Translations under genes and position numbers: made by a program | In this document: in pieces, positions 54,574 through 64,000 of the stretch | Position numbering within the stretch: position 1 is the first letter of the stretch | How the letters are laid out: every line of letters begins with the position of its first letter | Assembly (NCBI GenBank): GCA_023213315.1 | Contig: JAKCPI010005305.1 | Span: forward strand, 52,722-116,721 | Direction of reading: 5' to 3' | DNA from: Euborellia annulipes | Taxonomy: Eukaryota; Arthropoda; Insecta; Dermaptera; Anisolabididae | DNA length: 64,000 bases | The notes under the pieces: generated by a model | Seen by the model: only the letters and a program-made list of their open reading frames with translations | What the model was told of the DNA's origin: nothing | Databases searched by the model: none

Positions 54574-55102
54574 TAAAAAAACTGGTGTGACTGGTCGCAC
54601 CAGATTTTTTGTGTCGACATATATTTAGTTCCCTCCGATATATTAAAATGCAAGATGTAAAATTTATAAACATAAAAAAATATTTATATTTTGTTACCAT
54701 GGCACAACTATTTCTCCTATCTTTCTTATGAAATACAAGAGTAAAGTGGTTTTCAAACAATTTTGAGAGCAAAATGAGAATATTTTAAAGATCATTTAAA
54801 AAAATAATGGATTTTTGAATTTTAATCTGAGCGTATTTTGAGAAAATCAAAAAAAAAACTAAAAAAGTACGTCAGTAAAGTACTAGAACTTTTTAGTTTT
54901 TGTTTAAAAGCATAAATACAAAATTTCAGCCTTGTAGCTCTGTTGTTGAGATATTTTGTTCACAGACAGACACACACATACACAAAAAACCTCTTTTTTT
55001 AATTCAGGGGACCTAAAAATGAGTATATCTTATTATATAATATATATCTATATACATATACCTATATATTAACATATACATATAGGTAAGAGAAAGTAAA
55101 AA
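54574..55102 (+). mobile_element. HX repeat with minimal head
   Basis: The head is only CTGGTGTGACTGGTCGCACCAG, so the inner stem and loop are deleted. X-box has a 2-base insertion (GTTACCATGGCACAAC). The 3' block is shortened; the end is GGTAAGAGAAAGTAAAAA. Confidence 0.85.
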
Positions 55103-55593
55103 TATATAAAATTAATGAATTTTGAAAAATAACATTTGTTAATTAAATTTTCAGTGGTGAAAAAATATTTATAATTCAAGTGTTTTTACCCATTTTAAAA
55201 ATTTATCTCACACTGTCTTCCCTACCAGTTTCGAAGTTCGTGTTTCTTTCTCCTATGTACTCAATTTCATTCATATTTTACAAACGTTGTCAAGTCAGCC
55301 CTACATCTACAAATAATACATCTTATAGAGAAAGAAAAATAAATTTTAAAAGAATTTAAAACCAAAGGGAATTTCACTGAATAGTTCAGCGTATAAATCA
55401 TTTACTTTAAAAAAAATTTATATTTTTCTCTTATTAGTTATGAATTTGAAAAAATAAAGTGGCTGTTATTAGTTATTAAGGTCTTGAAAAAAAATTTTTT
55501 TAATAGACCACAAGATTTTATTTCAATTTATTTTGCATTTAAATTCGCCCTTTTACACAAACTGGGTTTGGAATATTTATATATTTAAAAATA
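55103..55593. other. Unassigned A+T-rich DNA
   Basis: Nothing recognised. Confidence 0.5.
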
Positions 55594-56278
55594 AAAAATC
55601 TGGTGTGACTGGCGCACAGCACACAACTTTCTCTTACCTTCGGTAATCGAAAGTTGTGTACTGTGCTTGTCACACCAGATTTTTTGTGTCGACATGTATT
55701 TAGTTTCCGACAGTAGGGTACAATTGAATTCAAGATGTAAAATTTATAAGTATGGGAAAATATTTATATTTTGATACCATGGCAACCATTTCTCCTATCT
55801 TTTCTATGGAGTACAAGAGTAAAGTGGTCTTCAGAAGATTTCAATCACAAAATGAGAATATACATTTTATAGAGGATCTAAAAAATAATTGATTTTTGAA
55901 TTTTAAAAAAATCGTTGGAGCAAATTTTGAGAAAATCGAAAAAAACTGAAAAAGTGCATCAGTAAAGTACTAGTACTTTTTGGTCGATTTTGTTCAAAAG
56001 CTTCGTGTCACGTCCCATGGGGGTGCCTAACTTAAATATAAAATTTCAACTTCCTAGCTCTTTTCGTTCTTGAGATATTTTGTTCACAGACACACAGACA
56101 GAACACACACACACACACACACACAGACAGACCATGTCGCGAAAACCACTTTTTTGGATTCAGGGGACCTCAAAACGTGAAGATCCATCAAAATCTCGAC
56201 ATCGAATTTTTGACATGAATCCAATACTTTCTCTCTATATATATATTACATATATACATAGGTAAGAGAAAGTAAAAA
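55594..56278 (+). mobile_element. HX repeat, full length
   Basis: Head hairpin 55594-55686; X-box mutated at one base (GATACCATGGCAAC, 55773-55786). CCCATGGGGGTG variant, CAGA plus CA microsatellite (56086-56127), 3' end GGTAAGAGAAAGTAAAAA. Confidence 0.92.
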
Positions 56279-56339
56279 ATTTAGAAATCGTAAGAAAAAA
56301 TTTTTAATATACCTATCTATAATTAAATGAGTAGGCTAA

Positions 56340-56545
56340 TTTAATAATAGGTGCCAGCCCCAAAAGTCGTTTTCCAAATGCTTATCGTTTCATTCTCTAA
56401 GCATCCCTAATTAAATAAGAATTATCGTCCTCAGAATCGAATGGCTCTTTTCCAAAATACGTGACTCCTTCGACCGGAAAACGCCCGGCGACCATTGAAC
56501 CTGCGATGCAGAGTCACCGACATCGCCATTAAAAACATCTTCGGA
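56340..56545. promoter_or_regulatory. Candidate conserved non-coding element
   Basis: Complex unique stretch with CTAAGCATCCCTAATTAAAT (homeodomain-type TAATTA) and GACCGGAAAACGCCCGGCGA. No ORF. Confidence 0.35.
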
Positions 56546-56785
56546 GAGAAGAAAAAAATATAATTTATAGACTTTCTTGACTTAACGCATTAATTGGAAA
56601 AGTTGTTCTATGTACATGTTTGACTTAAAAAAAAAAAAATTTAATTCTTTAAAATCAAAAGTTATTTTTATTTTATATCTTAAAATTTCTTATAGTCTTT
56701 AAAGATATTAATTTCAATTAGAAACTTTTATGATAAAATACCTATATAAGAACTAAAATAATAATTTTTTTTTTTTTAGATAGGA

Positions 56786-56917
56786 TATCATGGTAACAAA
56801 ATATAAATATTTTTCCATGTTTATAAAATTTACAACTTGAATTCTAATATATTGGTGGAAACTAAATATATGCCGACAAAAAAAATCTGGTGCGAAATCA
56901 GTCACACCAGATTTTTT
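56786..56917 (-). mobile_element. HX repeat, head and half X-box only
   Basis: Starts within the X-box (CATGGTAAC) and ends with a deleted-loop head, ATCTGGTGCGAAATCAGTC, then ACACCAGATTTTT. Confidence 0.85.
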
Positions 56918-58140
56918 CTCTATTAATTATCTGGACTAGGGTTAATTCTCAAATTAAAATCTTTTATTAAATTAATTTATTAATTTTAATCTAATTAAAA
57001 AGTTAAAAAATTCAGGAAAAAGTTTTAAAAAAACTTGGTTCCTCGTCTAATAGTTGAGATTCCGGATGAATGAGATCTGGATAATCGAGTTGCTTTGAGT
57101 TTTACTTAAAGAGTCCGAAAATTCCTTTCATCAATTGATAGGGGAATGTATTGTATATGGCCTTGCATTTAAAAAAGTCACCCCTCCTCTATGATGGATT
57201 ATTACAAGTAAGCTGCTAATTTGCTAATATGTAAAACAAGAAATTAAAATAAAATTTTGTCAAAAACTTTACTATATTTAGAAATGTATTATTTTATTTT
57301 TTAGATATCAGAAGTTTTAATCAAGGAAGTTAAAAAAAGGAATAAATTTTATTATATTTTTAAAAATAAATATGGATAAAATGGTGAAAGGAATGTAAGT
57401 AACCAAATGAGGTAAAAATTTCATTGAAAAACAAAATTTTTTTTAATATTAGAAATTTTTCAATTCAATCCGGGACATAAATTAAAGTTGGTTAAATAAA
57501 GTTTAATGGTTAATTAATACAAAGAAGGATATAAGTAGTTGACGAGAACTGATAGGATCATGAACGCAATTTAAAATAGAAATTACTCAGAGTCTCATTG
57601 TGCAATTAAATAATAATATAGAAATTTTTTTTTGGAATCATATCTCAATTTTTTCTTGGCGATAAGTTAGTTAATTTTAATTGAAAAAAAATTTAAAATT
57701 TTGATTAAGCAATAAAACCAGAGCTATTGTATATTATCGAAATTAAAACTATTTTATTCCGCTATAAACCTGCCCAGTTTTATACAAACAGTACAAAAAA
57801 AAAAAAAAAATGTTTTTAAGGACATTTTCAGTACTTAGATCAAATTAAGTGTCAGTAATAATAATTTAAAGTTTTGTCATTCAGAAGGGGAAAGTAATCC
57901 TAGAACAAGAGATTAGACTTCTACCTCTAAAGCCCAATTTGTTTTGTACATTTGATATATTTATAAATTGACCCAACAAAAAAAAAAAAAACGTTTGCAT
58001 TTGAGTGCTCTAGGCTCCTAAATTTCTATCCGATTCTGGTAATAAAAAGGTACAGAATTAATCAGTATGAAGTAATAGTAAAAGAAATAATACAAATAGG
58101 GTGGTCTTGATATATAGAGAAAAATGCCTATTCTAATTAG
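56918..58140. other. Unassigned A+T-rich DNA
   Basis: Nothing recognised; several poly-A tracts. Confidence 0.5.
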
Positions 58141-58385
58141 GCTGTTGATAAATTGGTTTAGAAGTTATGCTTAGGCCTGGGCACGCATAAAAGCCATAGA
58201 GAAGGGAGGGAGAGGTAAAGGGTTGCAATGGAAATAGAGCCCATCTGGGGTCCTGCTTTGATGAATAGGCGAAATGCCCTGCAGAACTTTGGCTTAATTT
58301 GCGTGATCCATGTCTGTGCAAAAGCACCCGAGTGAATGAACTGGAGAGCCATCAAAGGACCCCATTCTCAAGCGTGTGAAATACG
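58141..58385. promoter_or_regulatory. Candidate conserved non-coding element
   Basis: Unique, G+C-richer island (GGGAGGGAGAGGTAAAGGG, GCCATCAAAGGACCCC). Two overlapping minus-strand ORFs of 64-65 codons show no recognised family. Confidence 0.3.
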
Positions 58386-58546
58386 TATATGACAAGTACA
58401 AATTAGCATCTGATTTGAATACGATATCGAAATAAAATAAAAGTTAATAAAATATACGTATAAATGACAATTGAATGTAAAAGTGTATAAACCCTTAATA
58501 CGTATGATATGACTTTATAACATATGGTCTAACTATACCCAGATAG

Positions 58547-58672
58547 CACACTTCGTCTTATGTACCTACCGTTTAGTTCCAGTTTACGGCCAAGACGTAC
58601 CTGGACCTAAATGGTAAGTAAAACGGGCTAACATGGCGGATACGTCCAATCATGTATGTACATAAGATGTCC
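58547..58672. mobile_element. Mini-element with CCCAGATAGCACA end
   Basis: The left end CCCAGATAGCACACTTCGTC and inverted right end TGTACATAAGA correspond to the palindrome at 45755-45810. Here ~80 bp of unique sequence (CCGTTTAGTTCCAGTTTACG) separates the arms. Confidence 0.5.
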
Positions 58673-58871
58673 CGCCCCGACCTATTCCAGACATACACTT
58701 AGAATTTTTTTCAAAAAAATATTTTTGTATTTTCAAAGTATTTTTTCAGTTCCTCATACGGCTTAGAGATAGAATATTTTTAAAAAAATGTTAATTTTTT
58801 TTTTCAAATTATTTATTTCTCTTTTTCAAGGGTTTTGGAAATTATTAAAAATATATTTAAAAAATACACAA

Positions 58872-59318
58872 GTGTAGGTCGCATAGCGGACCTATTCCGG
58901 CTGTAAACTTAGAATTTTTTTCAAAAAAAAAAAAAAAAAAAAATACAAGTGTAGGTCGCATACCGGACCTATTCCGGCTGTAAACTTAGAATTTTTTTCA
59001 AAAAAAAAAAAAAAAAAAAAATACAAGTGTAGGTCGCATACCGGACCTATTCCGGCTGTAAACTTAGAATTTTTTTTCAAAAAAAAAAGAAAAAAAAAAT
59101 ACAAGTGTAGGTCGCATACCGGACCAATTCCGGCTGTAAACTTAGAATTTTTTTTCAAAAAAAAAAAGAAAAAAAAAATACAAGTGTAGGTCGCATACCG
59201 GACCAATTCCGGCTGTAAACTTAGAATTTTTTTTCAAAAAAAAAAAGGAAAAAAAAAAATACAAGTGTAGGTCGCATACCGGACCAATTCCGGCTGTAAA
59301 CTTAGAATTTTTTTCAAA
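58872..59318. repeat. Tandem repeat, six units of 77-81 bp
   Basis: Each unit starts GTGTAGGTCGCATACCGGAC, continues ATTCCGGCTGTAAACTTAG and ends in an A-run of variable length. Unit starts are near 58872, 58949, 59027, 59105, 59184 and 59265. A diverged partial unit lies at 58676-58720. The 104-codon minus ORF across it is a by-product of the periodicity. Confidence 0.93.
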
Positions 59319-59511
59319 GAAAAATTTTTTTTATCAATTTTATTTACCAAAATTCAAATGTGAAGTTATGATCCATTAATATGTTGGAATGCTAATCCTA
59401 ATAAAATAAAATTTATCAAATTTTTAAATTTTTGTATAAATATTTTGTTTAATTTTTTTTATGAACATTGAACAAATAATTGTTTTTTTTTAGGATTTCT
59501 ATATAGACCAG

Positions 59512-62491
59512 GCGCTGGAGGTAGTTGAGTATGCAAAATTTGAGGACCGAATTCTGACAATGGATTTGGGCTAAGAATAGCTCCCAGAATAAGGATCGGA
59601 TCTTGCCGGGCCAATTTTTGGTCCAATTTTTTTTTTTACCCCCACCCCATAGGAAATCAATGGAGTGCATGCTAAGATGATGTGAAGATTTGCAATTATG
59701 GTCAAATTCGAGTACTTAAAACCTCAAACAATGAAAAAACTGTCTTGTCAGCAACTGAGGGGATCCTCTAGAGTCCCCTGAGAAGTACTATCTTGCCACC
59801 AGTTGTGGTGGTCCCCCTCTAACCCCTTCATCTCTTTTCTCTCTCTTTGTTATAAATTTAAATATACGGCTTTAACATCATGCCAAATTGTGGGGACCGG
59901 CAATTATGTTCATAATCCACTAGCTGGTATCCCAATCAATGAAAAATACTATCTTGCCGCCAGCTGCGGTGGTCCCCTCTAACCCCTTTACCTCTTTTCT
60001 CTCTCTCTGTTATAAATTTAAATATACGGCCTTAACATCATGCCAAATTGTGGGGACCGGCAATTATGCTCATAATCCACTACCTGGTGCTCCAATCAAT
60101 GAAAAATACTATCTTGCCACCAGTTGTGGTGGTCCCCTCTAACCTCTTCACCTCTTTTATCTCCCTTTATTATAAATACACCAGGTAGTAGATTATGAGC
60201 ATAATTGCCGGTCCCCCACAATTTGGCATGGTTTTAAGACAGTACATCTAAATGTATAATAAAGGGAGAGAAGAAGAGGTGAAGGGGTAGAGAGGACCAC
60301 CGCAGCTGGCGGCAAGGATAGTATTTTTCATTGATTGGGATACCAGCTAGTGGATTATGAACATAATTGCCGGTCCCTACAATTTGGCATGATGTTAAAG
60401 CCGTATATTTAAATTTATAACAAAGAGAGAGAAAAGAGATGAAGGGGTTAGAGGGGACCACCACAACTAGGTGGCAAGATAGTACTTCTCAGGGGACTCT
60501 AGAGGATCCCCTCAGTTGCTGACAAGACAGTTTTTTCATTGTTTGAGGTTTTAAGTACTCGAATTTGACCATAATTGCAAATCTTCACATCATCTTAGCA
60601 TGCACTCCATTGATTTCCTATGGGGTGGGGGTAAAAAAAAAATTGGACCAAAAATTGGCCCGGCAAGATCCGGATCCTTATTCTGGGAGCTATTCTTAGC
60701 CCAAATCCATTGTCAGAATTCGGTCCTCAAATTTTGCATACTCAACTCTAGCTGGTATCCCAATCAATGAAAAATACTATCTTGCCGCCAACTGCGGTGG
60801 TCCCCTTTAACCCCTTCACGTCTTTTATCTCTCTCTGTTATAAATTTAAATATACGGCCTTAACATCATGCCAAATTGTGGGGACCGGCAATTATGCTCA
60901 TAATCCACTAGCTGGTATCCCAATCAATGAAAAATACTATCTTGCCGCCAACTGCGGTGGTCCCCTTTAACCCCTTCACGTCTTTTATCTCTCTCTGTTA
61001 TAAATTTAAATATACGGCCTTAACATCATGCCAAATTGTGGGGACCGGCAATTATGCTCATAATCCACTAGCTGGTATCCCAATCAATGAAAAATACTAT
61101 CTTGCCGCCAACTGCGGTGGTCCCCTTTAACCCCTTCACGTCTTTTATCTCTCTCTGTTATAAATTTAAATATACGGCCTTAACATCATGCCAAATTGTG
61201 GGGACCGGCAATTATGCTCATAATCCACTACCTGGTGCTCCAATCAATGAAAAATACTATCTTGCCACCAGTTGTGGTGGTCCCCTCTAACCTCTTCACC
61301 TCTTTTATCTCCCTTTATTATAAATACACCAGGTAGTAGATTATGAGCATAATTGCCGGTCCCCACAATTTGGCATGGTTTTAAGACAGTACATCTAAAT
61401 GTATAATAAAGGGAGAGAAAGAGGTGAAGAGGTTAAGGACCGCAGCTGGCAGCAAGTATTGTTCATGATTGGGATACCAGGTAGTGGATTATGAACATAA
61501 TTGCCGGTCCTCAATTTGGCATGATGTTAAAGCCGACATTTAAATTTATAACAAAGAGAGAAGAAGATGAAGAGGGTTAGAGAGACCACCACAGCTGGTG
61601 GCAAGATGAGTATTTTTCATTGATTGGGATACCAGCTAGTGGATTATGAACCGGTCCCACAATTTGGCATGATGTTAAAGCCGTATATTTAAATTTATAA
61701 CAAAGAGAGAATGAGGTAAAGGGGTGTAGAGACCACCGCTAGCGACAAGATAGCATTTTTCATTGATTGGGATTACCAGCTGAACATAATTGCCGGTCCC
61801 CTACAATTTGGCATGATGTTAAAGCCGTATATTTAAATTTATAACAAGAGAGAGAAAGAAGGTAAAGGGGTTAGAGAGGACCACCGCAGCTGGCGCAAGA
61901 TAGTATTTTTCATTGATTGGGATACCAGCTAGTGGATTATGAATATAATTGCCGGTCCGCATAATTTATAAAGCCGCATATATTTAAATTTATAACAAGA
62001 GAGAGAAGAGAAGTGAAAGGGGTTAGAGGAGACCACCGCAGCTGACGGCAAGATAGTATTTTCATTGATTGGGATACCAGCTAGTGGATTATGAGCATAA
62101 TTCGGTCCCACAATTTGGCATGGTGTTAAAAGCCGTATATTTAGAATTTACGTAACAAAGAGAGAAAGAGATGAAGGGGTTAGAGAGACCACCACAACTG
62201 AGTGGCAAGATAGTACTTCTCCAGGGACTCTAGAGGATCCCCTCAGTTGCTGACAAGACAGTTTTTTCATTGTTTGAGGTTTTAAGTACTCGAATTTGAC
62301 CATAATTGCAAATCTTCACATCATCTTAGCATGCACTCCATTGATTTCCTATGGGGTGGGGGTAAAAAAAATTGGACCAAAAATTGGCCCGGCAAGATCC
62401 GGATCCTTATTCTGGGAGCTATTCTTAGCCCAAATCCATTGTCAGAATTCGGTCCTCAAATTTTGCACTACTCAACTACCTCCAGCGCCCG
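59512..62491. repeat. ~3-kb compound inverted repeat with 160-bp tandem units
   Basis: The outer arms (59512-59800 and about 62205-62491) are inverted copies ending GGCGCTGGAGGTAGTTGAG. A third, near-complete arm in the right-hand orientation lies at about 60475-60750. Between them 160-bp units alternate in direction: + 59780-60176, - 60176-60475, + 60749-61325, - 61325-62205. Each unit contains GGTATCCCAATCAATGAAAA and ACCGGCAATTATG. ORFs of 67 codons repeat with the unit and are not supported as genes. Confidence 0.88.
60749..61228 (+). repeat. Three near-identical 160-bp tandem units
   Basis: Period is exactly 160 bp (60749, 60909, 61069). The first two units are identical by eye and the third diverges only near its end, indicating very recent amplification or homogenisation. 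Confidence 0.9.
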
Positions 62492-62579
62492 CTGTAATAA
62501 CGAAATTTTATGGTTTTTTTTTTCTAATTTGTAGAAAATTTTATTTTATACCCTATCTAGAAATATAAAATTTAATTCT

Positions 62580-63310
62580 CTTTGCCAGTCTAGGCGCATT
62601 ATATAATACAATTTTCTGGATGTCTTTGAGAGAGAGAGCGTTGTCATTTTAAACTAATATTCAATTAATTAGCAATCTTGATCTTTTTTTTTCCTCTCCA
62701 ATATAGTGTGGCAAATTGGATTATTTGTGGAGTAACCGATCCATAGAAAATTATTCAGCAAGTTTCACCGGGGAGGAACTTAATTAAAACTTTGTAGGTG
62801 GAATTCAATTTGACTCTCGATGGGTGTCGAAGACATTTGGTTTATTGGCGCAAATAAACCGTTCGTCTCTAACATATTGGCTTTGGTTTGTTGGTTGGCT
62901 GGTCGGTCGGTCATAGATAGCACATATATACTAAATGCCCTCGCTACACATCAATCAATTGATTTGCTGCTTGTGCCAAGAATTGATTCAAACACCCCCG
63001 GCGATTGATCCGTTAGTTCCTTCGGCTGTTTGAAAATAAAATCGAATCATAATTAGCTGATTAATGAATGTGTAATGAACCCGTCTCTGGTCCATAGGTG
63101 TTTCTGGTGTGAGACGATTGTTCGGGGCATTGACGAATCGGCCGCCGGGTGTGGGAGTTGTTTTCACTCTCTGGCATTAATCACACGTGTTTGTAACATT
63201 GCCAGATCGTAAATCAACGCTGTTCGTTGTTTGTGTCCTAAAATCTCTTCTGGTCTTGACCATTGAAGAAACGATGCCTTCTTCCTTTCTTTCTTCTTCA
63301 AGATAATGTT
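62580..63310. promoter_or_regulatory. Candidate conserved non-coding cluster
   Basis: The longest high-complexity island in the window (~730 bp), free of repeats. It carries homeodomain/PBC-type words (ATTAATTAGC, CAATCAATTGATTTG, TAATTAGCTGATTAATG), TGGTCTTGACC (dyad) and CACACGTGTTTG. The best ORF (62 codons from 62820) lacks splice or family support. An enhancer role is an inference. Confidence 0.4.
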
Positions 63311-63449
63311 TGTTCATTCACTACGACCTAAAAAAAAAAAATAAGATCTTGAAAACAAACGTAATTCGAAAAATATTACATTACATCGCTTCTTGATTTG
63401 TCAATTGTATAAAAATAGATAGAAATGATTAAGTTCTCGCTGTTTTTTA

Positions 63450-63790
63450 ATTTCTCTTGCCTATAATATATATAGAGAGAAAGTATTGGATTCACAAAAA
63501 TCGATGTCGAGATTTTGATGGATATACACGTTTTGAGTCCCCTGAATCCAAAAAAGTGGTTTTCGCGACATGGTCTGTCTGTGAAGAAAATATCACAAGA
63601 ACGAAAAGAGCTGGGAAGTTGAAATTTTATATTTAAGTTAGGCACCCCCTGGGACGTGACACGAAGCTTTTGAACAAAATCGACCAAAGAGTACTCTAGT
63701 ACTTTACTAATGCACTTTTTCAGTTTTTTTCGATTTACTCATAATTCGCTCCAACGATTTTAATTAAAATTCAAAAATCAATTATTTTTA
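63450..63790 (-). mobile_element. HX repeat, 3' half
   Basis: TCTCTTGCCTATAATATATA at the 3' end, CGCGACATGGTCTGTCTGTG, CACCCCCTGGGACGTGACAC and core CAGTTTTTTTCGATTTACTC. It stops before the X-box module. Confidence 0.88.
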
Positions 63791-64000
63791 TTTATTAATA
63801 AAAGGGTAAAAATGAGAGAGCCTTAAATCCAATGGAAATAAATTATTTGAATTCCTGAAAAGGATAAACTTGTATGGCGAAATTTAATGTGAACAAGGAA
63901 GATTAAAAAAAAAAAAAATGAAGATGGGTTTTTATTTTTAAATCTATTGTGGTTGTTTTAATCTTAAATTATTAATTACTTATTGTAAGGGCAAGAAAGC
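63791..64000. other. Unassigned A+T-rich DNA
   Basis: Nothing recognised up to the window edge. Confidence 0.5.

Noticed and set aside
58872..59318. CRISPR-like array
   Set aside because: Unit length varies only through A-runs, there are no distinct spacers and no cas genes, and the context is eukaryotic; it is an ordinary tandem repeat.
59765..59785. Apparent cloning-vector polylinker (GGGGATCCTCTAGAGTC)
   Set aside because: The 17-base match is part of an imperfect dyad and the flanks are not vector. It recurs in all three arms of the local inverted repeat, so it is native sequence.
59939..61290. Family of 67-codon ORFs (starting MKNTILPP)
   Set aside because: Exactly periodic with the 160-bp tandem unit and broken in the inverted blocks; not genes.
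62820..63008. 62-codon ORF in the right-hand unique island
   Set aside because: No family, no splice sites; the surrounding words suggest non-coding DNA.
1..64000. Bacterial, viral or organellar origin
   Set aside because: No dense gene order, no ribosome-binding-site/ORF pairs and no rRNA or organellar genes; SINEs, hAT elements and splice sites point to a nuclear animal genome.

Overview
This window is about 64 kb of strongly A+T-rich nuclear DNA from an animal, most likely an invertebrate and possibly an arthropod. The evidence is spliceosomal exon signals separated by very long non-coding stretches, tRNA-derived SINEs with target-site duplications, hAT-type miniature elements with exact 8-bp duplications, a broken mariner transposase and a TATA/initiator promoter candidate. 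No bacterial gene organisation is present. The species cannot be named from the sequence.

Coding content is very sparse. The best exon candidates are two consecutive + strand exons at 7650-7691 and 8022-8225, whose shared intron is occupied by a hAT-type miniature element; a 47-bp - strand micro-exon at 41024-41070; a - strand first-exon/promoter candidate at 6936-7099; and a weaker + strand exon at 889-950. None matches a family I can name, so most of the window is probably intron or intergenic DNA. Islands of higher complexity and G+C (21.8, 30.0, 34.0, 35.8, 36.3, 46.6, 49.6, 50.4, 53.9, 56.4, 58.2 and 62.6-63.3 kb) are listed as possible conserved non-coding elements.

The dominant feature is one repeat family, named HX here (Hairpin + X-box). 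A complete copy is about 650-720 bp. It has a ~90-bp head hairpin whose outer arms read AATCTGGTGTGAC and GTCACACCAGATT; a central module with the 14-bp palindrome GTTACCATGGCAAC; a core with a SpeI-like ACTAGT; a CA/CAGA/CCCA microsatellite of variable length; a conserved 3' block; and a 3' end reading GGTAAGAGAAAGT. That 3' end is the reverse complement of the head-hairpin loop. About 25 copies or fragments lie at 1.3-29.8, 41.9-43.3, 54.6-56.9 and 63.5-63.8 kb; the 12 kb between 29.8 and 41.9 kb has none. No HX copy has a convincing ORF. The layout recalls non-autonomous Helentron-type elements, but the family could not be identified.

Other mobile DNA comprises three tRNA-derived SINE families (A, B, C here) with related 3' tails; hAT-like elements at 7.7, 13.0, 19.7, 24.6, 47.4 and 52.1 kb; mini-elements with TA or palindromic ends; and fold-back elements carrying CTGAAGATGGC...GCCGAAAC motifs. 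Nesting is frequent. The clearest case is HX(+) inside a hAT-like element inside HX(-) at 12.6-14.1 kb.

The right end holds a 77-81-bp tandem repeat (58.9-59.3 kb) and a ~3-kb compound inverted repeat (59.5-62.5 kb) made of ~290-bp arms and oppositely oriented arrays of a 160-bp unit. Two further perfect or near-perfect palindromes (96-bp arms at 24.9 kb, 66-bp arms at 32.4 kb) stand out.
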